NCBI GenBank assembly: GCA_019096065.1
Contig: JAGUCH010000002.1
Location: 4,290,501 to 4,354,500 of the forward strand
DNA length: 64,000 nt
Origin: Paracyclopina nana
Lineage: Eukaryota > Arthropoda > Copepoda > Cyclopoida > Cyclopettidae
Direction of reading: 5' to 3'
Shown: one piece after another, positions 1 through 10,932 of the stretch
Layout: every line of letters begins with the position of its first letter
How positions within the stretch are numbered: the first letter of the stretch is position 1
Made by a program: the position numbers and the translations under genes
The notes under the pieces: model-generated
Database searches by the model: none
What the model was told of the DNA's origin: nothing
The model's input: only the letters and a program-made list of their open reading frames with translations

Positions 1-831
1 GCCACCTCCCAGCATCAAATGAGCACGGTCACGACCTCGGCCTCACTCCAGCCGCTCAGGGTCACCCAGTACGCGTACACTCAGTCAGGGGAGCGCATTG
101 CTATCCAGGGGCTGACTCCAGAGCAGGCCAAGCCTGGCTCGACCGTGCAGCTGCAGATGAAGGGCGGAGGGACGCAAACCCTGCAGCTCCAGAGCCTCCA
201 GGGTCTCAACTTCGACCCCTCAAAGCTGACCATCCTGCAAGAGCTGCCCGAAGTGGGCAAGGTTGTCATCCAGGAGGCCAGGCACATGGGAGCCGACTCC
301 ATCACCTCCATCCTGGAGGAGATGAAGGGAGGCAACGACGACACGGTCACGCTACCTGCGGGCAGCATGGAGTACGCCACGGCCATACCCGTCGCCGTCA
401 CCCCGCTCGCTTCGGACCCCAAAAAGACCACGATTAAGAGGGTGGGTGGGCAGACTTCGACAGTCTTCCTGCCTGGCAACAAGACATCCAGGAACATCAT
501 TTTCGCTGGCAATACCCTGCCCCAGGGTGCCATACCCATCCAGATTAACGGGTTGAATGCCATCCCCTTGTCGGCCGTCAAGAGTCTACCCATCAGCATC
601 ACGACGTCTGCTGGCGGAGTCCAGACTGTCGTGTCTGCCAAGAGGACCAAGGTCGAGGTCATTCCAGCCAATGGCGCACTCAAGACCAGCTCAACTGGCA
701 CAAACATTGTAACTACTCAGGTACTCAGAGCGATTGGCAGCGTGAATTAACCCCTTCTATTATTGCAGTTCCAGGTCACGAATAACAACCAGCAGCAACA
801 GCCTCAGAAGCAAAACCAGGCTCAACGGCCT

Positions 832-865
<34 letters not shown>

Positions 866-1914
866 AGGGCGGGGGTCAGGCCTTGAATCGAGTGGTGGGG
901 AACAACAAGACCTGCAATTGGGTGTTCGAGAATGGAGAGGTGTGTGGCAAGACGTTTGCCAAATCGTACAACTTGGTCGTTCACATGAGGATGCACGAGG
1001 ACGTGAGGCCGTTCGGATGCAGCTTCTGCGACCAAACATTCAGGTTCAACTAATCGAAATACCTGTCGAGGGGTAGATTTAGAATATCTTGTCCTAGGCA
1101 AAAGGCTCATTTACAAAGGCACGAAACCACTCACGGGGTCGGAGTGAAGGTGAACAGGGGCCAAAATGCGGCTCAGCGGCGGAAACGGAAGCGTTCTCGT
1201 GGAGCGACCAACAGTGGGGGAAGTTCAGGCCCACAAACAACCACTGTGACACTCAGCGCAAACCTCCAACAACGTCTGGCACGAGTCTCCGAGCAGTTTG
1301 GCACAGCCTCCAAAGGCTCGGATGTGGATGACGAAGACGAGGAGGACGAGGACGAGGACTTGTCCGTCAACCATTCCGGAGGAGCCATCAAAAGCTACTC
1401 CAAGCGAAAAGCGTCCTCCGAGGACAAGAGCGACCTCGAGGACAACGACGAGGATATGGAGGACGAGGACCACGTGACCAACGAAAGCAAAACCACTGTG
1501 ACCATCGAGGCCACCTCCAACCCCGAAGTCTTTCAGTCCTCCTACGTGGACGTTCAAGACGAGGTGACCGACCTCCGAGACGAGGACATTATCGAGGCTG
1601 TTCCTGGCACCACTGTGGTCATGACCTGTGGTGTCACCGCGGCCTCCAGCTCTACCACCGTGTCCACCGTGGACGCTGTCACCGCGGCAGTCAACGAGGC
1701 CATCAAGGATATGGAGTATGACGCCTCCGAGGTTGACAATGTCCGCGTCGAGGCCCAGCCCGAGGTCACTCACTCCAACATGTCCCCGGAATCCTTGACG
1801 GCCATTTCTGGAGGCTCCTCGCCGCAACCTCCATGTTCAACGGCCGAGGAGGTCGATGCCGAGGACAAAAGCACGGAAATGATGTCCAACTTGTTCCACG
1901 ACGAGGACAAATGA
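1..1914 (+). CDS. Gln-rich, acidic-tailed C2H2 zinc-finger protein (5' end probably outside window)
   Basis: Exons <1-720, 769-1043 and 1098-1914, with introns of 48 and 54 nt. From the ATG at 19 the product is 597 aa, but the frame is open from base 1, so an upstream exon is likely. The N-terminal 230 residues are low-complexity (Thr, Val, Gln). A run of 12 Gln (mixed CAG/CAA) lies near residues 258-269. Two zinc fingers follow: one with an unusual CX9C spacing then X12-H-X3-H, and a classical CX2C-X12-HX3H finger that is assembled across the second intron. A basic stretch and a long Asp/Glu-rich tail follow. The expected role is a DNA-binding nuclear regulator, which is family knowledge; the targets are unknown and I do not recognise the ortholog. 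A polyadenylation signal lies at 2633. Confidence 0.85.
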
Positions 1915-2655
1915 GGAAACAGCACAAAGTAGCATTTCGGCTCTTTTGGCCACCTTCTGGCCTCTTTCGACCGCATACCTATCTAGCCTGGCTTAATTAG
2001 TCGTGCGTAACAATTATGGCATTTCTAGACCACAAATCGAATTTTAGTCAGGATGCGACACATGACTCGATCCTGATATACTGAAATACTCAATTTTCGT
2101 AGTACCACTATTTTGGAAGAGCAGCATGAGTCAAACAGCATCATCAGTTCTAGTCATTTGAGCCTAAATTGGCCCCCACCAAACAAAAATACTATCTAGC
2201 TAGGTAATCAGCGAAGTAATTATAATGCAAATATATTAACAACTAACAAATTTGACCCTAGTCCCACCACCAGCTTTTGAAAATGGCTTTTTTCTATCAC
2301 TTCTAGATTGAGGACAACCGTACTACTATTCAAATTCCTTTTTCATTTGGTTTGCACACAAATTTACCTGAGACCAAGTAATAATTGATCAATACGCTAA
2401 GTGTGTACTACTCAAGTGTGTAAAATTTTGATTTTCGGCATGGATTTTGTAGCAATTTGGAAAGAATTCCAACCATCATAGCCCCCTGATGCCTTTGCTA
2501 AAATTATTATTACTCTCAATTATATTTAGGCAGTTTGTTCTACTACTATCCACGTAAAACGCTAAATATTACTCTCTGTATTCTGCGATGAGCGAGTGTA
2601 TTATTATTACGACTTCTACCATAGTGAGTTTAAATAAAAGTGTATTTGTTGAAAC
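1915..2655 (+). other. 3' UTR of the zinc-finger gene
   Basis: AT-rich sequence with no coding frame runs from the stop codon to an AATAAA signal at 2633-2638. This makes it the likely 3' UTR. Its end is inferred, not observed. Confidence 0.5.
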
Positions 2656-3666
2656 TTCATTCACGACGAGACCCATTGTTGCTGCTGCGGAGGCGGCGAA
2701 AGAAAACCTGTCCAAGATGTCAAACTTTTTGTGGCAAAATCATTCCGAGCAGGAAGGACAAAAAGTCCAATCAATGCATTTCATAAAAGTAACCAAGTCA
2801 TTCCACTAAAGATTCCCATGGGAATTTCTACTGCATTGTGCTTTTTTTGGCACTGCTTCTCACCAGTTCTGCTACTACTTGTTCTATTGCTACTCACTTA
2901 GATGTCGCATTGCAGAAAAAATCCTTTCTTTTAGCAGGACTCATATAATCCGGGGATGAAAGTCTGTAAATAATTTGATGCAGGGGTCTTAGCTGGCTGA
3001 CCTCGGAATCAAAAATCCTGCCTTGAGCCTTGTCAATTTCTAGCAGATGGCGCTCTTTTGACAGCCAATTCAGCCCATACAGCCGTGCTGCCAGCAAGGC
3101 TAACAGAGCGCCCTCTAGCCGGCAAAATAAATCAAGACCTAAATAGCTAACTGGCCATTTCATCAAGTTTCATTTTGGAGAAGCTGAAAATAAACTCAAC
3201 CAGCGTGAGATTTGATGGGTCTGCTGCTACCACTTGGAAATGTAAATGAGAATCTCGCCTCCTAAGTTGAGCATGAAGAGGTTTTTTCACTATGACAAAG
3301 ACGCTGATGATGAAACTATCAAGTGAGCCTTTTTCATCACACAATCCACCCATACACTTGATGATGACTTTCTCCTCCCTTGGGAACTTTTGGTTAGTCA
3401 TTTGCATGCAAGTTGGTGTGAGCTAAAAATTGCATCTTAGGTTAACTTTCACAAAGTCTTGTTCAGATGACCGCATTTCATTCGTGGCTCTTCCATTGAA
3501 AGTTGCTAGCCCTTTGCATTGCCTGACATTTCAAAGTTCTCGGCTTGGAATTTTGCAATTTTACATGTACCTAGAGCAATTGTTCAAGCGCAAGGTTTTG
3601 CAGGCCCCAGCGGCAAATGTTGCGTAAATTCTCAACACTTTGGTAAATCAGCTCAAAAAAGAAAAC
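2656..3666. other. Intergenic, no gene recognised
   Basis: Short open frames on both strands lack splice logic or recognisable motifs. It probably holds the promoter of the MBD gene. I see no clear TATA box. Confidence 0.4.
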
Positions 3667-4330
3667 ATGGAAGCTCAAAATGTCGGCGAGGATTTCATAG
3701 AATTGAAGCCCCTAGATTCGGTAAAAATGTCAACTTATTATTTTTTGTGCAAAAGTTTGCGCTGCTGACAGACATTTTCAATTTCAGGCCAGCAATGTGG
3801 AAGAAGATATCATACCAGAGAGTACCTTTAGCTACCGCCACCCGACCGAAGCTCGCCTTTTTGACAGGTTCGACAGTGATGCAGGATTGACTCCGATGCA
3901 CTACGAATATGAGGACGTGAACTTGGTGACAATTTCCATCTCCAATCTGGGCGATCACCCCATAAAATTGGACGACTTTATTCGGCTGCCAAGTCCGATT
4001 AAAGTTCCACCTTATTCCTGCATGGAAGCTCAAAGTGAGGAGCAGAAAGAAAAGGCAACAATGCCTAATCATGTCCCTGTCATTGCAACAGCGGATTCGC
4101 CAAGACTGCGCAAAAAATACAAGTTGCCCTATGGCTGGGTGAAATTAGCCGCCCAAAGATCTACAGGAGCCACAGAAGGAAAATGGGACATTTACTTGAT
4201 TAGCCCCAAAGGCAAAAAGCTCCGGTCTGGCGTGGAATTGAAGAGGTATTTGAAATGCAATCCTGGCTTGAAATACGACCCCAATGCAACCACATTCAAA
4301 AGGCCCGAGGAGAGATTGCTAAATTCATGA
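3667..4330 (+). CDS. Methyl-CpG-binding-domain (MBD) protein
   Basis: Two exons, 3667-3720 and 3788-4330 (intron 67 nt, phase 0), encode 198 aa. The C-terminal third (about residues 127-190) reads as an MBD fold: an LPYGW opening, a QRSTG turn, the GKWDIYLISPKGKKLRS core and a YL helix. In this family the fold binds methylated CpG or acts as a chromatin adaptor. The N-terminal part is acidic, probably disordered and unfamiliar. The start is the first ATG, and its short exon joins in frame. No second domain (glycosylase, TRD, CXXC) is present, so this is a minimal MBD protein. Whether the methyl-binding residues are functional cannot be judged here. Confidence 0.85.
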
Positions 4331-5021
4331 AAATTCAAATTTGAGACCACAAAAGTAAGCTTACTTTAGAAATACATTGAAGTGTCAAATTGCATCATTC
4401 ATTTCCACGGCTTTCTAATCTAAATCCTGGGCTTCTTTCGTCGATGCAAGCTTGTGCATTTGGCAAAAAGTGCACTCAATTTACGCAAAGGGTAGTTAGA
4501 ACAGAGTGTTGATGCTCCATATCCTGTATAGAGTAGACTATGACGTGAATTGAAGGCTGGCCTTAAAATTTCAAACGCTACACGAGTGAAATTGCATATA
4601 CACACGCGGCGAAGAAGTGGCCGAAGACGACTTCGACGCGGCAGCGAAGAAAGCATTTTTGGCTCGCAGTCTCGATGCTTTCGTCAATAGCTGAGGCTGC
4701 TTTTTGCTCGTCGGCCTCATCAAGAACAAGCTAACTTGGCCAGAGATCTGGAAACAACACTCTCGGAAAGGCCAACTCACCAAAAGGTAAGAGTCCCATC
4801 AATTATTGATGTGCATTCACAAGGCGGCATAATTCGACCTTTAAAACGAGGAGGCCTTTGCTGGTATTAGCAGAAATGTTTGCCAAAAGGACAACTGCAA
4901 GGACTACTGCAGTATTATTTGCTAAGCTATATAGTCCACACACACACACAAGCTAGCAAAAATGTCCTCCTCTGTTCCAGATGATTATTAGGCACTTGAC
5001 TGCTGGAGAATAATTGTCATT
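4331..5021. other. Intergenic with a short CA tract
   Basis: No gene is recognised. A (CA)n tract lies at 4937-4950. A 28-codon open frame ending at 4676 looks peptide-like but has no start codon and no convincing splice partner. Confidence 0.4.
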
Positions 5022-6555
5022 ATGGATGCCGCTCGTCTCATATGCAAATTATGGATACTTATGGAAATATGTGGATTGAGCAAAGTGGTGTGCCAACAAG
5101 ACCAAACCACATCCACAATTAATGACAATAACGTAAGAAACATAAAAAAGATCCTTTGCTGCCTTGTATAATACGGACATAATCGTTTTCTTATCTCAAG
5201 AACGAGCCGGGCGGAGGGCCTTTAATGCATGCTCACCCTATCTACCAAGAGCCACCTCCAACCTTTAGCCATAGCTCCGCTTCCTACTGGAGCAATCCTG
5301 GAGCCTACGAGTCCGGAGCGACCGTTTGCAGGGAGACCAAAAACGACCTCGTGGAAGCTCGGGATCATTTGTTCCACGTGAAGGAAACTCTGCTCGATAG
5401 GATTGATTGCGGAGGAAACAGTAACTGCACTAAAATCATCGTTTCTTCAGTTGGAAGATCTCTGATTCGACATCCTCCTAGGTGAAAGCACAGCTCTCCT
5501 TTTGCCACCATGCTAATTTGGCCTTTTTCAGGTTCGGTTTGTACGCCTTGGAAACGCTCTTTGAGGGATATCCAGCCTACACACGAAAAGCCAGCCGACA
5601 AAGCCTATTCTACAAGGAGGAATACGAAAAGTGGATTTATGCGCACAAATTCGAGAGATGGGTGATTGGGCCGACAATTGGGGATGAATCAGTACGAAAT
5701 TGCTGCCAGCGCATGCAGGTCACCACAATATTTTGCTTTCAGGGCGGACTGGTTATGCTCAGTGAGCAAGTGTGCCCGTGGAAAATTGACTTTGACGACA
5801 CGGATATTTACTTTTACGATAAGTTAATGTCCAACCCATGGAATCCGGTGGGAAATGGATGGCGTCCAGAGACGGGAATTTCTATAGAATGCTACGAGCC
5901 AGACAAATACCCTCCATTTTCTTGCGGCTGTAATGTGGTCAATGTTTCCAGCCCTGCTGGCAGAATCTCCGAATACCATCCAAACAAAATTGGTAATAGG
6001 AGTTCACGAGAGCATTTTCGGCGAAAGGTGCATAATTAATCATGCGGTTTGTGCAGGCTTGTATCATGTTGTTCCGCATACTGTGAAAATTGGCTTTCTG
6101 GCCCCAGTATTCAAGAAGGATGGCAATCCGAGCCAATATTTATACAGCCATCATCATGAAGGAAGATTTTGGCTGCTGGGACAATCGTACACATCTTGGT
6201 CCATCAGACTTGATTTGATTAGCTCTTTCAGAGTAAGTACATAAATCAGCCAAAGAGTGGTCACACCAATCGCAATCTACAGTTTCCTACACTACACAAT
6301 AGCACGCAACCTCCTAACTTTCAATTGAAATTTGAAGCTGCTTTATCCCAACTCGTTTTCACGCCATTTCAGGAAGACATTGAAATTCCTCCAGACTCGG
6401 CCTTCTTTGGGTCAACTACTCACGCAAAATTGGGTGCTTTTTGCCCAACCTCTGCCCCTCCAGAGGGCACAAAGTGGGAGTATTTGCAAAGCCGTAATGG
6501 CGAAGACGAAATCTGGCTCAAGGATGACAAATTCAGAATTGACTGTGTTGGTTGA
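5022..6555 (+). CDS. Secreted protein of unknown family, 403 aa
   Basis: Five exons: 5022-5132, 5201-5481, 5532-5992, 6057-6232 and 6373-6555. All junctions are GT-AG and in phase. The first exon gives a signal-peptide-like start (hydrophobic stretch within residues 6-23, then Cys and Gln-rich). The rest is Trp-, Tyr- and Cys-rich and probably extracellular with disulfides. It seems built from loosely repeated beta-like segments that carry W-x-(I/V)-G or W-x-I-D-x-C motifs (KWIY..RWVIG, CPWKID, RFWLLG, W.YLQSR..IWLKDD.FRIDC). I do not recognise the family and assign no function. An AATAAA signal 13 bases after the stop supports the 3' end. Confidence 0.7.
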
Positions 6556-6567
6556 AAAATCTTGCTC

Positions 6568-6573
6568 AATAAA
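6568..6573 (+). terminator. Polyadenylation signal AATAAA
   Basis: A canonical hexamer lies 12 bases after the stop of the secreted-protein gene. Confidence 0.6.
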
Positions 6574-6735
6574 GAATCTATTAATTTTAAAAGTTCAAAA
6601 TTCATCGCGTTAATAGCGCCATCTATCAAAAAAATTCCAAGAAGTCAGCTGTTTTATAATGATAAAGGCCGACTTAACCGGATCTTTCTTGTACCCGAGA
6701 ATGCATTTCACATGAAGAATTAAATTCAGGCTTAC

Positions 6736-6816
6736 CCTAATTATCCGCAGAGGTTTATCGGCCATTCGAATGCCCCACGGAGGGGGGCCCGGGACAAAAA
6801 CTACCCTGGTAGTCAT
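6736..6816 (-). CDS. First coding exon of a PDZ-LIM (ALP/Enigma/Zasp-type) protein, partial
   Basis: An 81-nt exon (27 codons, ATG at 6816) ends in a GTAAGC donor. It reads MTTRVVFVPGPPPWGIRM followed by a PLRIIR segment. The start of vertebrate PDLIM/ALP PDZ domains has the same pattern: P-G-P-x-P-W-G-[FI]-R, a short loop, then PL-x-I-x-R, with an exon boundary at the same Arg. In that family the PDZ binds alpha-actinin at Z-discs and stress fibres. No matching second PDZ exon lies to the left on this strand within the window. The remainder is probably beyond position 1, which would place the three + strand genes inside its intron. A lone gene relic is the alternative. Confidence 0.6.
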
Positions 6817-6960
6817 CTTGGGCAATGTCACGCTAAAAATTCACTGCAAGTCGGCTCACAACACTGACACGCTCAGCTGACGGCGGCTGGATTTCGCCTG
6901 TTTCCATCAGAAGCTGAGAATTTCTCGAAGAATTCGGAATTGTTTTCGTTTCTGCTCAGA
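6817..6960. promoter_or_regulatory. Possible bidirectional promoter
   Basis: This 144-bp interval separates the PDZ start codon (-) from a short ATG frame (+). The shared 5' spacing is the only evidence; no TATA box is evident. Confidence 0.25.
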
Positions 6961-7047
6961 CATGAAAAAAACTGCAGACGTTGTGGAAAAGTACAAGGTG
7001 CCCGTTAAGCCAAAGGCCAATAAGAAGCCATTCAGGAGTTCCTTTTA
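6961..7047 (+). CDS. Candidate 28-aa basic micro-ORF
   Basis: An ATG opens 28 codons (MKKTADVVEKYKVPVKPKAN, then a basic end and TAG). Lys and Val content is high and regular. It diverges from the PDZ exon. Nothing recognisable was found. It could be the first exon of a longer gene, an uORF, or chance. Confidence 0.2.
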
Positions 7048-7264
7048 GGCCTAAGGACGCACAGCGCCTTTTGTGAAAGCACATCTGCGCGCGCGCACCA
7101 TTTCCGATGACCTCGAGGTCTGGCCTCGAGGGAGACTAAAAATCACTTTAAAGGATAGGCAGACATGGTCCTTTTTATTGCAGTTACACACTTAAGTTAA
7201 GGTAATCTGTTTTTGAAATCTAGCTATTTATTAATTTAGATATTTGAGTCACAGCTCTTAATTT

Positions 7265-8269
7265 TTAAAGTAGGGGCATATCCACACCACTTCCGTACCT
7301 TCTTTGGTACTTTTTTACGCATAGTCTGAGAGCATAGTGGCACCAATCATCCCTCTGAAGATGATGTGGCCTCAACACTCCAAGTTGGACTGAATTGAAG
7401 TATTCAATTTGAGGACACCCATCATGCAGTACTTTAAAGAGGTCCAGTTCAGAATTGGCCTGGCCTGCTTCCCTGTTTTCTCTGATCTTTTTAAAGTAGC
7501 CAGTTAAACCTTCATGAAACATGAGTACCAGCAAATTGGGTGCATTCAAATGTCTAATTTCTACAAATTCTGACTTGTAAATGCTGAGCTTTTCCAAGGA
7601 GCTGGAAGATATTGAAAGCTTCTGCACTGGGCAAGAGTACAAGTACAAAGTTTTGAGCTTGGGCATGTGTTCTAAAATACAGTCTATAAACTGAGTCTGA
7701 AGTGAGTGCTGAGAAGTTGGACTAGACTTGATTTTCTCTTGTAGCTCTATGTGAGGGGTGAAGTGTAAGCTGAGAAATCGCAGGTTCTTAAATTGACTGA
7801 GCAGCTGAGCACACTTGTAAGTAGCACGTTCTGAGTTCTCAGCTGCCGAGCTGAGATCAACATTGAGCAGGAGTGTTCTCAGTGTTCTAGTTGTGTTCTT
7901 GGTGGTTGCTAAGTGATTCAGAATGTCCAAATAATGAGGAGAGAGTGTGGTCCTATTTGATTTGGCCAAATAATCATTGGCCACTAATTGGGCTTCAGTC
8001 AGCCTTGACAAGTTGAGATGGCCCACTTGGTACTTGACATAAAGAGCAGACTGGCTGTTGAAGAGTGATGACACTGGAATCTTATACCGGGACATGATTT
8101 TCAATTGTTCGTCTTGGAGTGGCAACCTCACAGGAACAGGGCAACCAAAGGCTGCTTGCCTAAACTTACTGCATAGTGTAGCCAGCTCCAACAAATTATG
8201 AAGGTTGGGTCTCAAATAGTTGAAAATGATGACCAGTACTTCCACTGGCAAATCCTGGATTGTTGTCAT
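7265..8269 (-). CDS. F-box protein with leucine-rich C-terminal region
   Basis: A single exon encodes 334 aa. Residues 3-40 form an F-box (I-x-DLPVEVLVIIFNYL, then L.ELATLCSKFR), the segment that binds Skp1 in SCF ubiquitin ligases. Leu-rich stretches follow (LRTLLLNVDL, LRFLSLHF, LKTLYLYSCPVQKLSISSSSLEKLSIY) that look like irregular leucine-rich repeats for substrate binding. The ATG follows a polypyrimidine tract ending in AAG, so a 5' UTR intron may end right at the start codon. Only 85 bp separate it from the Mps1 stop upstream on the same strand. The substrate is unknown. Confidence 0.8.
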   Translation of the reverse strand: MTTIQDLPVEVLVIIFNYLRPNLHNLLELATLCSKFRQAAFGCPVPVRLPLQDEQLKIMSRYKIPVSSLFNSQSALYVKYQVGHLNLSRLTEAQLVANDYLAKSNRTTLSPHYLDILNHLATTKNTTRTLRTLLLNVDLSSAAENSERATYKCAQLLSQFKNLRFLSLHFTPHIELQEKIKSSPTSQHSLQTQFIDCILEHMPKLKTLYLYSCPVQKLSISSSSLEKLSIYKSEFVEIRHLNAPNLLVLMFHEGLTGYFKKIRENREAGQANSELDLFKVLHDGCPQIEYFNSVQLGVLRPHHLQRDDWCHYALRLCVKKYQRRYGSGVDMPLL

Positions 8270-8354
8270 CTTGAAAAAAAAAGATATTGTTTTGGAAAAA
8301 AGAAAGTGTTGAAATGATATAGAGAGAGTAAGGTTGACTAGTCAGTTGAGGCTG

Positions 8355-9742
8355 TCAAAATGGCATTGGCTGAAGATAGGGATGAGTTAAGAGTTCTTTA
8401 ACGCTAGGGCGGTTTTCCACTCTTTTTTCTAGGCAAAGCCTCAATGTGTCCATTAGGAAAGGATCTGGGAGAGGATCCAGTTCTATGGGAACATCCAAAG
8501 TGGTCAAAGCTTTGATTTTTGTAAATTTCCCTCCCGGTAAGTTTGAGTAGGGATGGTTGAGGTCATAGACCCATTGATACAGAATAATGCCCAAGGCCCA
8601 GACATCAGATTTGGTATTGACATTGATTCTAAAGCCTCCAGCATTGGTAGACACATCTCTCATTGCATGAATGTCCAAAGCTCCATCTTCAATAATGTAG
8701 GCACTGTACACCTCTGGACTTATGTAGTCCTTGGTGCCAGCTACAAAACTTCTCTGTACTTCATGCTCGCCTTCTTCTAGCTTGCAAGCTAGGCCAAAAT
8801 CAATAATTTTTAGCTCATCATTGACAAGTAGGAAATTTGAGGGCTTGATGTCAGCGTGAATGATGCCTCTCTCATGCACTTGCTCTACAGCTTCCAACAT
8901 TTGCTCCCAATAAAACCTCATTTTTGCAGGAGTCAAATTTTTCCTTTCCTTCAACTTCTTGATGATATGATCCAAGTCCATGGCTCCTCTTTCCATCAAG
9001 ACAAACAGCCAACTCTTGGATCCAGTTCCGCCACCTGCCAATCCATAAATCAATAGAATGTTGAAATTCATATGCTGATTTGTATTTTTTTTAACCTGTT
9101 TCAACATCATGGTCCAGAAATGGCAATCCGCGCACATCTTCTTTGATCTCGTAGTCAATCATGTTGATCACCTTGCTCGAGTCTTGGAGCTCCTTCAGAA
9201 AATCAATTTCAGCCATCAATTCAGCTTTGACTTTGGTATCGTTCAGGTTCACCACTTTGAGAGCAAACACATCTTTGGCTTCATTGAACACTTCATAGAC
9301 CTTCAAAGGAAGGAAGAAACGGTCACTTGCATATTGTATCAAAGGCGGCTGAAATGCATACCTTTGCATAGCCACCTTCTCCAATACATCTGAGCGCCTG
9401 TAAATTGGTCCCCTTGACTGAAAACTTGATGTTGGAGAAAGCATCCGTAATTTTGGCGTTAATCAATCTATTTCGCAAAGTTCCCCAAGATGCTTGTCTT
9501 TGCAGTGCTTTTTCCCTCATCGAGCTTGAAGGCATGACAATGGGGGCAACTTTTTTATCGACGTTCAGCGCATTAGAGGATTTGGTCTTGAGTAGTGGCT
9601 TCTTTACCAATGTTCTTACTTCAGAGGGGAGTGGCATCACAGTGGAGAGGGCGTGGTTGTTTGGAAAAAGGTTTCTTTTGGTGATGGCCACTTCGTCAGC
9701 AGCTGCACTAGTGACCTGAATGATTACTGATTGATTAGGCAT
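8355..9742 (-). CDS. Mps1: Mps1/TTK dual-specificity spindle-checkpoint kinase
   Basis: Exons 9742-9362, 9300-9096 and 9034-8355 (all minus, introns about 60 nt) give 421 aa. The kinase core carries a glycine loop (GEGGYAKV), VAIK-type FALKVVNL, the catalytic loop HADIKPSNFLLV, IDFG, and a GTKDYISPE P+1 loop. The TTK hallmarks are present: a SVKG motif before the glycine loop, the short LNDTKVKAELMAEIDFL helix and the NFL catalytic-loop ending. Mps1 phosphorylates kinetochore MELT repeats and activates the mitotic checkpoint. The visible N-terminus is short. The frame at 9889-10338 is a probable upstream exon. A TATAAAAG string lies 34 bases upstream of the 9742 ATG, so this ATG could also be a genuine start. 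Confidence 0.88.
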
Positions 9743-9888
9743 TTTCTCCTCTTCCTCTGCTTCTTCAGCTAATTTGCCTTTTATACGTGATATGGCAGTT
9801 GGAACATTTTAAAATTGATATAAACTGCAATCATTAGCGTGCGTGTAGGAAGCTTCCATCATGAAAACTAGATTTAAAGGAAAAGCAA

Positions 9889-10338
9889 TCAAACGGTAAT
9901 GAATAAAATGTTCCAACCAATATCGTCTGGCTGATGCTGCTCGTCTAGGTAATTTTTGATGTCTGGAGTAGGGGCTCTCCTCTTGATTCTTGATATCAAA
10001 TTGGAGATTCTTAGGGCAACGCCAAAGCCAAATTTTCCTTTTTCTTCTGCTGCTTCCTCTTCCTTTGCTCGTGGTGCAGCCGTTTTTACGGCAATAATGG
10101 AAGCAGTGGTCTGGCTCTTGTCCGAATGTCTTCTCAATGGTTTGTTGGTGTCTTGATGATATGTTGAAAGAGTTGGCAGTTTCACGGAGCTCGTTCTGCG
10201 ATTGTGTCTGTACTTGGGTTGGTAGCGTAAATTATTGCTATCCACCTTGGAACCAGTTAGTCGCGGCAGGAAAAAGTTGTATTTCATGGAGGGTCTGGGT
10301 CTCACTGAGGTGATGAAGGGCCTCTTAAAATCTGCCAT
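9889..10338 (-). CDS. Basic low-complexity protein, probably the N-terminal exon of Mps1
   Basis: An ATG frame of 149 codons is rich in Arg, Lys, Ser and Pro, with an acidic EEEAAEEKGK patch and no recognisable domain. It lies 146 bp upstream of the Mps1 ATG on the same strand, and no polyadenylation signal lies between. A GT at 9917 and an AG at 9769 would fuse it in frame to the kinase (phase 1, acidic linker retained), but both sites are weak. Mps1 proteins usually have a long disordered N-terminal arm, which favours fusion. A separate small gene is the alternative. A 5' UTR exon with a GTATGT donor at 10558 is also plausible. Confidence 0.5.
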   Translation of the reverse strand: MADFKRPFITSVRPRPSMKYNFFLPRLTGSKVDSNNLRYQPKYRHNRRTSSVKLPTLSTYHQDTNKPLRRHSDKSQTTASIIAVKTAAPRAKEEEAAEEKGKFGFGVALRISNLISRIKRRAPTPDIKNYLDEQHQPDDIGWNILFITV

Positions 10339-10932
10339 GTCTTCCAGATCAAGAGTCTGATGACAAAGACTAACCGACAGACCTCAACTGACTTCTGAGA
10401 AGAGCGCATAGTAACGCGTACACTGACACATGCCCTCATCAGTCAAAAATATCGAAAAAATAATCATGCACGAAAACAATCGAAATTTCAATTGCCACGA
10501 TGTACGTGTGTCACGGCATAAATGTACTACGCCAAAAAATATTGTATAACAACATACCTCGGTGATTCCGCGAAACGACAATACGTCCGTCCCGTCCGCC
10601 TGCATCACCCAGTGATTTGACGGAAAAGCAGCCCGTTGAAAAATACGAGACTTGCCATTGTTGTTGTTGCTCGCGTAAAAAGAAATCGATACAAATGTTT
10701 TGACACTAGGGTCTTCTGTCCACGCAACCTCCGTGGCAGCTTTCTTGCCTCATTATTGTTCTAGATGGAAATGTTCCAAAAGTAGATGCAACCAAACACG
10801 TTTGACCTCTTAGCTATTGCGAACTTCATCAGATATTTGCCGACACACGTTCTGCATTTACAATTTTTTTTATTGTCCTATAGGTGAAAACATACATAAA
10901 TTGTCTTTCCTTTGCAGTATAAAGCACATGAA
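10339..10932. other. 5' region of Mps1 and 3' region of the peptide gene
   Basis: It holds a likely 5' UTR splice pair on the minus strand (donor near 10558, acceptor just upstream of the 10338 ATG). It also holds a minus-strand AATAAA near 10870 that serves the secreted-peptide gene. No other coding frame is convincing. Confidence 0.35.

Noticed and set aside
4590-4676. A 28-codon acidic open frame after the MBD gene
   Set aside because: It has no ATG and no convincing upstream exon or acceptor.
5719-5742. A 24-nt GT...AG segment in the secreted-protein gene
   Set aside because: It is far too short for a spliceosomal intron and reads through in frame.
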